Virus record (IMG/VR): IMGVR_UViG_3300011113_000805
Coordinates: 62,001 to 126,000 of that record
Reading direction: 5' to 3' (one strand)
Length of the DNA stretch: 64,000 nucleotides
Origin: a virus
The position numbers and the translations under genes were made by a program. This document shows, one piece after another, positions 1 through 8,496 of the stretch; the first letter of the stretch is position 1, and the number at the start of each line of letters is the position of its first letter. A model generated the notes under the pieces. That model did no database searches. It had not been told where the DNA came from and was given only the letters and a program-made list of their open reading frames with translations.

Positions 1-157
1 CACCGGCAATAGAGTCAAGCCTCTCGCCCTCATGTGTCACACGCTCCTGAACTGAGACAAGACCTGATGAAACGGCATCGTAAATAATGCCAGGTGACCT
101 GGAGGCTCCTCGTGCCTTGCCAAATTCATAGAGAGCCGAGTTGAAGTACCTTCTCAT
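1..157 (-). CDS. Partial baseplate protein, LysM/gp53-like (runs off left edge)
   Basis: An ATG at 157 opens a frame that stays open to the left edge (52 codons), starting MRRYFNSALYEFGKARG and reaching RVTHEGERLDSIAG. The last stretch resembles the start of the LysM-like segment found in small T4-type baseplate wedge proteins of the gp53 kind (a 'gERLDsIA' pattern followed by Y-G and L-W-W). That assignment is an inference from a fragment. The start lies 3 bases after the stop of the 1076-aa gene, with an AAAGG ribosome-binding site inside the end of that gene, so the two are translationally linked. The position after the tape measure and a large baseplate-type protein fits a baseplate role. 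Confidence 0.6.
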   Translation of the reverse strand, partial: MRRYFNSALYEFGKARGASRSPGIIYDAVSSGLVSVQERVTHEGERLDSIAG

Positions 158-160
158 AGT

Positions 161-3100
161 TTAGGACCTTTTGTTTATTGGTGATGGTGTCAATTGGCTT
201 GCAGCTTGCACATCTCGATCAAATGCATCAGGCATATGCCTCAAACGAGTAATTCCTCCAACTGGATATGCAACAGAACGAGATGTACCATCCGCTGCAA
301 GCCCCATTGGAATGTCGTGAATAGGCAGGAATGTGACAGACAGTGTTACCATATTTGGCGCGCGGCTTCCTCTTTCGACTGTCCATGGTGTATCTGTGCT
401 ACCATATTCAACACCGAGCTGACTGATAAATCCAGCAAGGCCTCGACCACCTGAGCCCTGCTCAAAGGACTTGACAATAGGGTTGTCGTTAGGATCTAGA
501 AATTTCTGCGTAGGAAATTCCGGAGTATTATTTGTCTCTGCAGGTGGAGCAATAACTTCATCAAGTGTATTGGCATAATTAATGCCAGGAAAGGCAATAA
601 TATCTTCACTTCCACAAATAATGTAAGGACGATCTTCTGATTCTCCTCTTCTTTGAACTTCAAGTGGGTGATCTAGTTTAACAACAAAGTAAGCTGTAGG
701 CTCCTGTGATATTCTTTCTCGAGTAGAGTAAGCAACAATTTTTCCTTCGAGTTCATTGTTAATTTTTTCACGATTGCCTCCCTCACGAGCAATTGCAGAG
801 GCAATATTTAAGTATGCTTTATACTTCCCAGGCTTTACCTTGCAATCTTGAGGCACTATTATCCTGGCAATATTTCCTACTATAACTGACAATAGGTCAT
901 TATCGACCTCAGAAGAGACAGGTGAGTTTAAGTTACCATCCTGTATCGATGCTATAGTTTCAAGTCCGGACCCTACAGAAACACTAGATGATCCTGTCTT
1001 TCCTGTAATGTCAGAAATATCAGTGTCAATACCTGGTTTCGGATTTTCAAGTGAGACACCTGCAAGTTTTGCGTCTTGCTGATCTAACCCAAAGAGCCTT
1101 CCTAGGGCAAATCGCGAGTAGTTGCTGTGAATGACATCACCGATTCTCACTCTGATGAGTGGTGAGGCCGCAACCGTTTGTGAAAAGGGCTGCGTGAACT
1201 TATTCTTGTCATCACTGACACTCTCGCCCTGGCTCCATTGTGGATAGAGCATATTCACCAACTTGTTAATGGAGTACCACATGTTGTCATGATCCTCAGG
1301 GCTTGTGGCAACAACAGTGAAACTGAAGCTGATAGATCTCGTCGTGTTCTTGTAAGTCTGAATGGGATCCATTCTACCAAATCCATCTGTCGCTGTATAG
1401 TTTGCAGTAAAGCTATCTGACAGCGCCGAGAGGAAGGCATGAAATGAAAGGATCTCATTAGTTCTGACATCATGAAAGTAGAAGGGCATATACTCAGCAT
1501 CTAGAAGGGTCTCGTGATATTCTCTAGTAGCAGGATCAATTCTGCCGGAATCGGCAAAGACTTTTCTTGCCCTAAGACGTCGAAGCGCAGTTGCACCTGA
1601 CTCCTTTCTATCATTGACATGATAATTTGCAAATGCTCTCAACGATTCTTTGGTGACCAACTCAGTCCTAGTATATCCTAAGGAGATGTGAGACCAAGAA
1701 AGTCTCCTGCTTCCCTCTACCTCACGTGAGCGTGAGACACGTGACTGTGCAACATCAAAATAATTGGTACCTAATCCTGCAGGTGCAGGTGTAGCGGCAC
1801 CAGGAACAGTAGTTGTCAATCTTTGATCAGGTTCAGTTGAGGCATCAGCTTCTCGTGCAACACCATTGATAATTCCAAGGCGGGCACAAGTGTCAATAAA
1901 CCTCACAAGTTTCATCTCTCTTATTGCATCAAATATTCCAAGTATGCTGGCTTCTATCTTTGATGAAAATCTCTCCGACATGTAGTAGAGATCACGGGCT
2001 ATCTCTCTAATCAAAACCAAGTAATAGCCAGGTGAAGTTCCAAAGTTGATTGCAACATTGACAGAAGATGCACCAAATGCACCAAGAAAACCGCCGACAC
2101 CACCGCCAACAAAGGCATCCGTGTTAATACCGATTATTGAAAGAGCACCCTCCAGTGCCGCAAGGAAGTATGATATAACTGGAAGTCCCTCATAAGGCTG
2201 CATAACACCTATGACTTTTGCAACAAGGTTTCCAACAACCGCATAGACATCAAGAAAACCACTGTCAGAGTCCGAATTAAAGAGAAACTTTCCAAAAGCT
2301 GGCCCCCTTTCGGATCCAAGCGGTAAAGATGAAGTTTGTGGATTAGGTCTAGGTAGCTTATTGACAATAATAGAAATAATCAGTGAGACCAGAGATACAC
2401 CTACAAAGAGGGCACCGTATGCTAGCAAAGCAAGCGGCACTGCATTAAGTGTTCCTTTACCTGAGAATTGTTGCAGGAAGCTATTTAACTGACCGAATGA
2501 CCGGTCATTATACTGCACAGACTGTGTCTCGGCAGTATCGCCAGGCTGATCTTGGCCAAACTTGCCATCGTAAATTGTGTCAGTGCTAGGATTGTCCAGT
2601 CCATCGAGGCCACCACCTGGGGCTATAAATTTCTCTCTGTCGGCGCCTACCCGAAGCGCCACAGCCCCGGCAACCTTTGCCTCACCCTCATCGATCCCAC
2701 GAAAGGGCAATAAGAGAGAAGAGGCCTTAAATCCTATCCTATCAGTCGTTGTTTTAAGATCTCCTGCGCTATTGAGGCCTTCGATAGAGCTACCTGGCCC
2801 TGCAGATCCTCCGGCCGCTCGTAGCATTGTCTCAATGGCTCGCTGACGCATCTCTTCAAAGACACTGCCATCATTGGGGCCAGGCGTTCTTCCTGTAGGA
2901 CTTCGGGGTGCAGCATTTCGATAGCTCCTTGAAGTGAATTTGTCACCTGATGTGAAACGATTCTGCGAGAGGACTGATGCCTGAACAATTTCACGAGTCG
3001 CAGGATCGATATTTACTTCATTGCCATTAGGTGCAGACGAATTCTCACGGGCTGAGGGTTGGATGGAGACAGCAGATCTCAGAGTTGGATTTCCCGATAG

Positions 3101-3391
3101 CCGTTCCAAGTCTTCACCACTTGCAAACTGTCCTGGCAGTCGGGTCTCGGCACCAGCCCCTGTCTCGCTGTATCCAGGCTCTATCGGATAGCTGTTAGGA
3201 CGAGGAGGCATATAGGTATAATCACCTGCACCCTGTAGTGGTGGTGTATATGTCTCGGAGCCACCCCGGGTTCGACGAGAGAGATAGTCTGAGAGCTTTC
3301 TCTTTGACGCGATACGAATATCTTTGCCAGGCTCATCGAGAATGAACTCAGGCGGACCTATGCCGCGCTTTCCCTCGTCATTACCAGACAT
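161..3391 (-). CDS. Large baseplate/hub-type structural protein (1076 aa), unrecognised family
   Basis: A 1076-aa protein of unknown family. The first 300 residues are polar, Gly/Pro/Ser-rich and probably disordered. A strongly hydrophobic segment follows at about residues 317-347, with further hydrophobic, Gly-rich stretches to about residue 470. The C-terminal half is mixed alpha/beta and rich in charged residues. It starts with a TAATG overlap on the 76-aa gene and is followed at once by the LysM/gp53-like gene. The place between tape measure and baseplate wedge genes is where T4-like phages keep baseplate hub and initiator proteins, so a hub or tube-initiator role is likely but inferred. 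The hydrophobic segment might interact with the tape measure or the host membrane. No enzyme motif was recognised. Confidence 0.8.
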   Translation of the reverse strand: MSGNDEGKRGIGPPEFILDEPGKDIRIASKRKLSDYLSRRTRGGSETYTPPLQGAGDYTYMPPRPNSYPIEPGYSETGAGAETRLPGQFASGEDLERLSGNPTLRSAVSIQPSARENSSAPNGNEVNIDPATREIVQASVLSQNRFTSGDKFTSRSYRNAAPRSPTGRTPGPNDGSVFEEMRQRAIETMLRAAGGSAGPGSSIEGLNSAGDLKTTTDRIGFKASSLLLPFRGIDEGEAKVAGAVALRVGADREKFIAPGGGLDGLDNPSTDTIYDGKFGQDQPGDTAETQSVQYNDRSFGQLNSFLQQFSGKGTLNAVPLALLAYGALFVGVSLVSLIISIIVNKLPRPNPQTSSLPLGSERGPAFGKFLFNSDSDSGFLDVYAVVGNLVAKVIGVMQPYEGLPVISYFLAALEGALSIIGINTDAFVGGGVGGFLGAFGASSVNVAINFGTSPGYYLVLIREIARDLYYMSERFSSKIEASILGIFDAIREMKLVRFIDTCARLGIINGVAREADASTEPDQRLTTTVPGAATPAPAGLGTNYFDVAQSRVSRSREVEGSRRLSWSHISLGYTRTELVTKESLRAFANYHVNDRKESGATALRRLRARKVFADSGRIDPATREYHETLLDAEYMPFYFHDVRTNEILSFHAFLSALSDSFTANYTATDGFGRMDPIQTYKNTTRSISFSFTVVATSPEDHDNMWYSINKLVNMLYPQWSQGESVSDDKNKFTQPFSQTVAASPLIRVRIGDVIHSNYSRFALGRLFGLDQQDAKLAGVSLENPKPGIDTDISDITGKTGSSSVSVGSGLETIASIQDGNLNSPVSSEVDNDLLSVIVGNIARIIVPQDCKVKPGKYKAYLNIASAIAREGGNREKINNELEGKIVAYSTRERISQEPTAYFVVKLDHPLEVQRRGESEDRPYIICGSEDIIAFPGINYANTLDEVIAPPAETNNTPEFPTQKFLDPNDNPIVKSFEQGSGGRGLAGFISQLGVEYGSTDTPWTVERGSRAPNMVTLSVTFLPIHDIPMGLAADGTSRSVAYPVGGITRLRHMPDAFDRDVQAASQLTPSPINKRS

Positions 3392-3621
3392 TATGCTCTC
3401 CTGCCTGTTCTGTCCTTGATGGCTGCCTCAATCTCCTCCAAGGTGATCTGACTCTCTGCTGTGTTAAGTGAGAAGCCATGAAGAGCCCGACCGGCGGCTC
3501 GAATAAACTCACCTATGACTGCCTCAGTCTCGGTCCTCTCCTCAGGCTTAAGCTTCTCAGACAACGCTCGCCAGACAGGATCATTCTGGAGTTCGGTTTT
3601 GATTCTCTTTTCGTAGTCCAT
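3391..3621 (-). CDS. Small helical protein (76 aa) between tape measure and baseplate gene
   Basis: A 76-aa charged, probably all-helical protein. It has a good ribosome-binding site (GGAG, 6 bases before ATG), its stop overlaps the next gene as TAATG, and it follows the tape measure gene by 12 bases. This tight packing on both sides argues it is real. The family is not recognised. Small proteins here are often tail or baseplate assembly factors, but nothing in the sequence shows this. Confidence 0.75.
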   Translation of the reverse strand: MDYEKRIKTELQNDPVWRALSEKLKPEERTETEAVIGEFIRAAGRALHGFSLNTAESQITLEEIEAAIKDRTGRRA

Positions 3622-3633
3622 TTTTTCTCCTGT

Positions 3634-6600
3634 TTATCTTGGCCGTTCTAAAGAATCTATTTCTTGGTTATTAGCCAATGCATTAACAAGACTACCTACT
3701 GACATGTTATTTTGATTCACTAGTTTTCCTGTGGTTGTCAGAACGGTTTTTGTAAATTCTTCAGCATCAATCGTCAGGTTCATTATCATGTGAATATTGA
3801 TAGGTTTGTTCTCGATTCCAACTTCCTTTGATGTTATCATTTTTTTCGCAAAATCCTCAACTACAACATCAATGGGTTTGAGATGTATATCATTAAGCAT
3901 CTCATTAAGTTCGTACATTGCATCAATTGCGCCACTTATTGAGTCTTTAATCGATTCAGTATATGCCGTGGAATAAGCCTCAGTCTTGCTTCCAATCATT
4001 CCCATTGCTACTGCAATGTCATCGGCCTTGCCCATGAATGCCAGCAAGTTATTTGCACCTTTAAGATTGACGCCTGAACCAAAATACTTATTAGTTACAT
4101 CTGCAAAGCCTAACATGTGTGGCACAATATTGCTGAGGTTTGACACAATAAGTGGGATCTGGACACTTGCGACTGTAATTTTCTCTCTCATCTCAGGCGT
4201 GCCTATTCCAATGATAGAGTTTGTTATTGAGTTTATTGTTTCAACGATACCCTTGAGTAAATCAAGGTTTCCTCTTGCATCCTTGCCAAGTTTTATTCCA
4301 CTGGCAAGGCTAATCATGCTGTCAATAAGCTTCTTAAGAACACCGTCTGGTTTTGCAAGGTCTACCATAAAGTCAGAATTAACTTTAAGCAGATCCTTGA
4401 ATGCTGCCATTCTTGCATGCATTTCTGTTGGATTTGCACCGCTTGTTGAAATAGTAGCTGCAGTCTGACTCAGGCTGCTCGCAAGAGAACTTACAAGAGA
4501 GCTTAGCGTTTCAATAATTCGGATCGCAGTATCAGCTTTTTTAAGCTGATCTTCAGGTATATCTTTCACAATTTCAATAATCGCATAAACAAATTTTGAG
4601 GCGGTGTCGGTTATATTAAGCATGAACATGTGCAAAGATGTAAGAACACCTGATAGGTTGGTACCAGTTGCGCCAGCCATTCTACTAAAAAATCCTGGGT
4701 CTTTGGTAAGCTCAACGGCTGCAGATAGTGGCTGCATCATTGAGGCTATAGCTTCAATAATTTTGACCGCTATCTCACCTTTAGACTTAAGTTCTTCAAT
4801 ATTAACACCTGACACTGCTGCAAGTATGCTTTTTATGAACTGAGGGATCTTGTCATTGATCATATCCATGAATTTCTGCATGACTTCTAATCCCTTTTCT
4901 ATCAGGGTGTTAGCAAAGGGACTCAATGACGTAAGACCAAGCATTAAGGAACCAGTAGCTATAGTTCCTACGGCAAGCATAATTCCTGCAAATGTTCCAA
5001 AGAAGAATGCCAGCTTTTCAGCATCAAACGGAATTTTGTTTATTGATTCAACTATTTCCGAAAGGTATGTGACTATTGTTGGTATTGCTTCGGATATGGC
5101 AGCAAGAATAAGATCCATGAGTTTCATTCCGACTATTGCTAAGACAAACCCTGAACCCATCATTGCTGTTGTCGCAATTGAAGCGGCAACAAACGCAGCA
5201 ACCGATGCCTGGATTGTTGCCAAAGCAGCCATTCCTACAGCAGCTAGCATCATAATTCCTGCAAATTTTGCGACAGACGTGAATGCGGTTGTCATTAAAT
5301 TGGTAAAGGCATCAACTTCAGGAGGTTTCATGCCTAAACCATTAACCAAACCCACCAAGGCAACAAACCCTACCATGAAAAGTCCTATAGCGACTAACAT
5401 AGCAGCTGCCGCGGCAAGGCCGACTTCCAATGCTCCGGTGGCGGCTCCACCGGCGGCGGCGGCACCTAATGCAATGGCAGATATTGTTGCGACCAATGTT
5501 GCAGCCATTGCAGCCGCAGCAACATTCATCATTGAATCTATCTCAGTCGGAGTAACTCCTGATTTTTTAATCAGATATGCAATTCCTACTAATCCTGCCA
5601 TGAAGCCCAACATGGCAACTAGTATACCGGCAGCAACAGCAAATAGTGTTCCGGCTGCTTTTGAAACTTTACTCATGTCCAGTTTATTGACTGCTTCAAC
5701 CAAGCCGCCAATGCCTTCCACGGCATCAGTTATTACACTAGTTGCAGGTGTTTCTGCGGTAGATCCGATTGCCTTGAGCATAATGTTCTCGAGTCCTTTG
5801 ACAAATAATCCCCAAGCTGCACTGGCGGCAAGCTTAATGATTGAAGTTGTCAATGCAAGACCAAGCTGTGTAGCAAGAATGACAGAGTATGCAGTAATAA
5901 GGTATGGACCAAACTTGACTGCAGCCGTCAATATGAGATCTCCAAGCGCCTTTAATACTCCTGGGAGAGCTTTTTTCATCGCCGCCAGAATAGGAGCAAA
6001 GATCTTGGAGGCAAACCCCCCAGCATTTGGCACATAGGTTGATGGATTGCTTAGGAAGCTTGCGATATCTTTAAGGCCTGTCTCTAACAATAATCCCATC
6101 TTTTCAATCAGGCCAGCAATGATTAAAGAGACAGTTTCAACAAACTCAACGAGACCATCCTTCATCATTGTGGCGCCGGCGCCACCCTTAAATGCCCCGG
6201 AAAGGTTATCGATAAGATCATTTACTGCTTTTCCTGGATTCGTTTTTAGATCAGCAAAGAATTGTTGAAAAGTTTTTCTGAGTTCCTTAACAATATTTCC
6301 TATGCCATCTTTTCCGGAAAGCACCTTGTGTAGGCCATCAAACATTTTTCCAACACCAGGAAATGCCTCGACAAATACCTTACCAACTTCTCTACCTAGC
6401 TGTCTCATGCCACGCAGGAGAGATGCAAGGTCATAAAGAACTGCTCTGCCTTTTTGAGAACGTGATAATCCCTCAGCAAAACCTGTAAAGAAGTTTGTTA
6501 TAAAGCCTCCACTATAGTTGAGTGCTTCAACCATTTGCTTGATGGCGTTTCCTAAATCCTCAAACATCTCCTGCTGTGATTTTTGCTTTTTTGCTGATAT

Positions 6601-7926
6601 TTCAGCATCTTTGGAAAGCTCCTGATATGACTTGCCAGCATTCTTGGCTGATAGGGCCTGCTCTACAATGGCCTCGTCAAGTCCGGCTGTCTGTGCCAGG
6701 AGCTGCTTCTCCTGACGGGTCATCATGTCTATAGATTTGCCGGTTGTAGCAAACGAAGTCCTCAGCATCTCAAGGCGCTTACCTGGGTCCTGTTCCTTCA
6801 TCATTTGCAATGCATCAACATTCATTCCAAATGCCTGCGCAAGCTTTGATGCATTGGTCGCAGCAGTCTCAAAGTCATCGAATGCTGCGACAAGACCTTC
6901 AATCTGTTTTACTTCGAGCCCCAATTTCTTTACATAGACTACGGTTGCTGCAACCTGTGCGGCTGAAAGTTTTCCATACTTTGCCGTGCTTTGAAGCATG
7001 TAAGCCATGTCACGGGCAATCACCTTGGAACTCATTCCAAATTTTGCCGACATGTCTTTTGCAATCTTTTCCAAGTCGCTTACTAGCGATGTTGCAGACT
7101 TCCCAGCCAATCTTGATGCAATGACGAGGCCTTTCATGTCTTCGCCGGTAAGGCCCAAGCCCATTTGTGCAATGACTAGTGTGCCGGCAAGATTTTTGTA
7201 GTCATCATCAAGCATATTGACAGCATCACCCAATGCCACCGCCATTTCACGTGATGCATCGATTGCGGCAGCGACACCTCCTGGTCCTACACCAAAGAAA
7301 CGTGAAAATGATTTTCCTGTTGCTGCTGCGGCTGTCTTAATTGAGCCTAAACCATCAACTACCTGTTTTCCAAATCCTTCACTGATATCACCAAACTGCT
7401 CTCTGACTCTTTCCATTGCGTCAAAGACTTCGGTATTTGCTGCAAGTTCTGCAGCCTTTTCTGTAAGAATATCGAATATTTTGAAAGGAATGCCTATTAT
7501 TGCAATTGCAAGATTAGAGACAAATTTTCCTGCTGCAATGAGACCTTCATTAAATGCCGCTATACCGGCCAGGCCCTTTGAAAAGATACCTTTTATCCCA
7601 CTTCCTAAAGACTTAAACGCCCTGTCTATGTCAATTGTAGCTTTTTTTGTTTTGTCAGCCTCTTTATTGGCATCTTTAAGACCGCCAAGCAAGGCATTAG
7701 TTGTTTCACCGGCAGTCTTGCCTACGGAGTCTAAAGACCTCCTCATCTCTTCAAGTCTTTCGACTGTTCTATCAACTTCCTCACACTTGAGGGCCTTACA
7801 AAGTTGTAAGGCCAACTCAACTTGGTCAGCGATCCTGGAGGCTTGTGTGTCCAACATCCTAGACCTTTCTACAAGGACTGTATTGATCTGTTGCTGTATT
7901 CTCAGGTTCTCAGCGTCAGTTGTCAT
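3634..7926 (-). CDS. Tail tape measure protein (1430 aa)
   Basis: A very long protein. The N-terminus is helical and coiled-coil-like (residues 1-100). A hydrophobic segment lies at about 118-150, followed by a long helical body with many Ala/Gly/Ile/Met-rich hydrophobic segments, densest at about residues 755-935, then further amphipathic helices to the end. Length, composition and position after the tube and chaperone-like genes are those of a tape measure protein, which sets tail length and lines the tube. Tape proteins span about 0.15 nm per residue, so 1430 residues suggest a tail of about 210 nm, twice that of T4. ATG start with a GAGGG ribosome-binding site. An exact TATAAATA lies 19 bases upstream on the coding strand. 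Confidence 0.9.
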   Translation of the reverse strand: MTTDAENLRIQQQINTVLVERSRMLDTQASRIADQVELALQLCKALKCEEVDRTVERLEEMRRSLDSVGKTAGETTNALLGGLKDANKEADKTKKATIDIDRAFKSLGSGIKGIFSKGLAGIAAFNEGLIAAGKFVSNLAIAIIGIPFKIFDILTEKAAELAANTEVFDAMERVREQFGDISEGFGKQVVDGLGSIKTAAAATGKSFSRFFGVGPGGVAAAIDASREMAVALGDAVNMLDDDYKNLAGTLVIAQMGLGLTGEDMKGLVIASRLAGKSATSLVSDLEKIAKDMSAKFGMSSKVIARDMAYMLQSTAKYGKLSAAQVAATVVYVKKLGLEVKQIEGLVAAFDDFETAATNASKLAQAFGMNVDALQMMKEQDPGKRLEMLRTSFATTGKSIDMMTRQEKQLLAQTAGLDEAIVEQALSAKNAGKSYQELSKDAEISAKKQKSQQEMFEDLGNAIKQMVEALNYSGGFITNFFTGFAEGLSRSQKGRAVLYDLASLLRGMRQLGREVGKVFVEAFPGVGKMFDGLHKVLSGKDGIGNIVKELRKTFQQFFADLKTNPGKAVNDLIDNLSGAFKGGAGATMMKDGLVEFVETVSLIIAGLIEKMGLLLETGLKDIASFLSNPSTYVPNAGGFASKIFAPILAAMKKALPGVLKALGDLILTAAVKFGPYLITAYSVILATQLGLALTTSIIKLAASAAWGLFVKGLENIMLKAIGSTAETPATSVITDAVEGIGGLVEAVNKLDMSKVSKAAGTLFAVAAGILVAMLGFMAGLVGIAYLIKKSGVTPTEIDSMMNVAAAAMAATLVATISAIALGAAAAGGAATGALEVGLAAAAAMLVAIGLFMVGFVALVGLVNGLGMKPPEVDAFTNLMTTAFTSVAKFAGIMMLAAVGMAALATIQASVAAFVAASIATTAMMGSGFVLAIVGMKLMDLILAAISEAIPTIVTYLSEIVESINKIPFDAEKLAFFFGTFAGIMLAVGTIATGSLMLGLTSLSPFANTLIEKGLEVMQKFMDMINDKIPQFIKSILAAVSGVNIEELKSKGEIAVKIIEAIASMMQPLSAAVELTKDPGFFSRMAGATGTNLSGVLTSLHMFMLNITDTASKFVYAIIEIVKDIPEDQLKKADTAIRIIETLSSLVSSLASSLSQTAATISTSGANPTEMHARMAAFKDLLKVNSDFMVDLAKPDGVLKKLIDSMISLASGIKLGKDARGNLDLLKGIVETINSITNSIIGIGTPEMREKITVASVQIPLIVSNLSNIVPHMLGFADVTNKYFGSGVNLKGANNLLAFMGKADDIAVAMGMIGSKTEAYSTAYTESIKDSISGAIDAMYELNEMLNDIHLKPIDVVVEDFAKKMITSKEVGIENKPINIHMIMNLTIDAEEFTKTVLTTTGKLVNQNNMSVGSLVNALANNQEIDSLERPR

Positions 7927-7944
7927 ACAAAACCCTCACAGGTC

Positions 7945-7952
7945 TATTTATA
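7945..7952 (-). promoter_or_regulatory. Late-promoter-like element before tape measure
   Basis: The minus strand reads TATAAATA, identical to the T4 late promoter core recognised by gp55-type sigma. It ends 19 bases before the tape measure ATG, leaving room for a short leader carrying only the GAGGG ribosome-binding site. Confidence 0.65.
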
Positions 7953-7967
7953 AAGTTGGGCAAGTAC

Positions 7968-8207
7968 TTAAATGTCCCAGTCTTCGCCTGTAAGGTCTTT
8001 CCACCTTTTTGCTGCCACCTGGCGTCTCTCCATCGCCTCCCTGACTCTCTCGGGTTTCGATGACTGACGAAGAGTGTGAAGAAGTGACCGACAAGACTCA
8101 ACGGCCTCCCAAAGCGTTGCAATGAGCCTGGGAGGGCCTGAGATCTCAAGGGTCTTTCTCTTACCGATAACATACTCGAGGATTGATTTTTTAAGTGTAG
8201 GTTCCAT
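7968..8207 (-). CDS. Small tail-module protein (79 aa), possibly leaderless
   Basis: A 79-aa charged helical protein (begins MEPTLKKSILEYVIGKRKTL; ends DLTGEDWDI) lying between the gp26-like/frameshift pair and the tape measure. The family is not recognised, but the position suggests a tail assembly factor. A longer overlapping frame (7916-8224) has the composition of random translation and would run into the tape measure, so this frame is preferred. No Shine-Dalgarno precedes the ATG. Instead a GTGAATAGATA promoter-like element ends 7 bases before it, so the message could start at or next to the ATG. Confidence 0.7.
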   Translation of the reverse strand: MEPTLKKSILEYVIGKRKTLEISGPPRLIATLWEAVESCRSLLHTLRQSSKPERVREAMERRQVAAKRWKDLTGEDWDI

Positions 8208-8213
8208 AGGAGA

Positions 8214-8224
8214 TATCTATTCAC
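8214..8224 (-). promoter_or_regulatory. Late-promoter-like element before 79-aa gene
   Basis: The minus strand reads GTGAATAGATA, the same 11-mer found before the tail tube gene. It ends 7 bases before the ATG at 8207, closer than at any other site in the window. Confidence 0.5.
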
Positions 8225-8232
8225 TAACTTGA

Positions 8233-8496
8233 CTAAGTGAAACGCCTCAGTCTAGAGGGAACTTGTTCTCTTCCCCTTCCCTGCATTGCCCTAACATCAG
8301 GCGTGTTATGATGAAGTGCCCTGGAGTTGGGGTCTCCTCTCTCATTGGTCTTCTTGATTTCCTCGTTGATTCTTCTGATAAACCAGATTCGATAACTCAC
8401 CGGGATATTGTAAGTCTCCCAGTAAGAGAAACCCATATAGTACATCAGAAGGAAAGACTGCTCAAGAAAGATCTCTTTATCGCCCGGCGTCAGGCC
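8233..8496 (-). CDS. Probable +1 frameshift extension of the gp26-like protein (tail assembly chaperone)
   Basis: The +1 frame relative to the gp26-like gene is open from about 8568 to the stop at 8233. Protein-like sequence begins upstream of the only ATG (8445): GLTPGDKEIFLEQSFLLMYY runs straight into that ATG and on to NIPVSYRIWFIRRINEEIKK. No ATG, GTG or TTG exists in this frame between the upstream stop and 8445, and no clear ribosome-binding site precedes 8445. The residues before the ATG look as constrained as those after it. The simplest reading is that ribosomes shift +1 at the end of the gp26-like gene, giving a fusion of about 363 aa, like the G/G-T chaperones located between tube and tape measure in many tailed phages. 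The alternative is a 70-aa protein from the ATG at 8445. Confidence 0.65.
   Translation of the reverse strand, partial: GLTPGDKEIFLEQSFLLMYYMGFSYWETYNIPVSYRIWFIRRINEEIKKTNERGDPNSRALHHNTPDVRAMQGRGREQVPSRLRRFT

Noticed and set aside
4850-6037. 395-aa open frame on the plus strand
   Set aside because: It is exactly antisense to the Ala/Gly/Ile-rich middle of the tape measure; its Pro/Ala/Ile-heavy composition is the mirror of that gene, and it has no ribosome-binding site.
7217-7993. 258-aa open frame on the plus strand
   Set aside because: Antisense to the tape measure N-terminus, with composition explained by the complementary strand.
7916-8224. 102-aa frame on the minus strand overlapping the 79-aa gene
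   Set aside because: Composition looks random, it starts without a ribosome-binding site and runs into the tape measure start; the 79-aa frame reads as a real protein.
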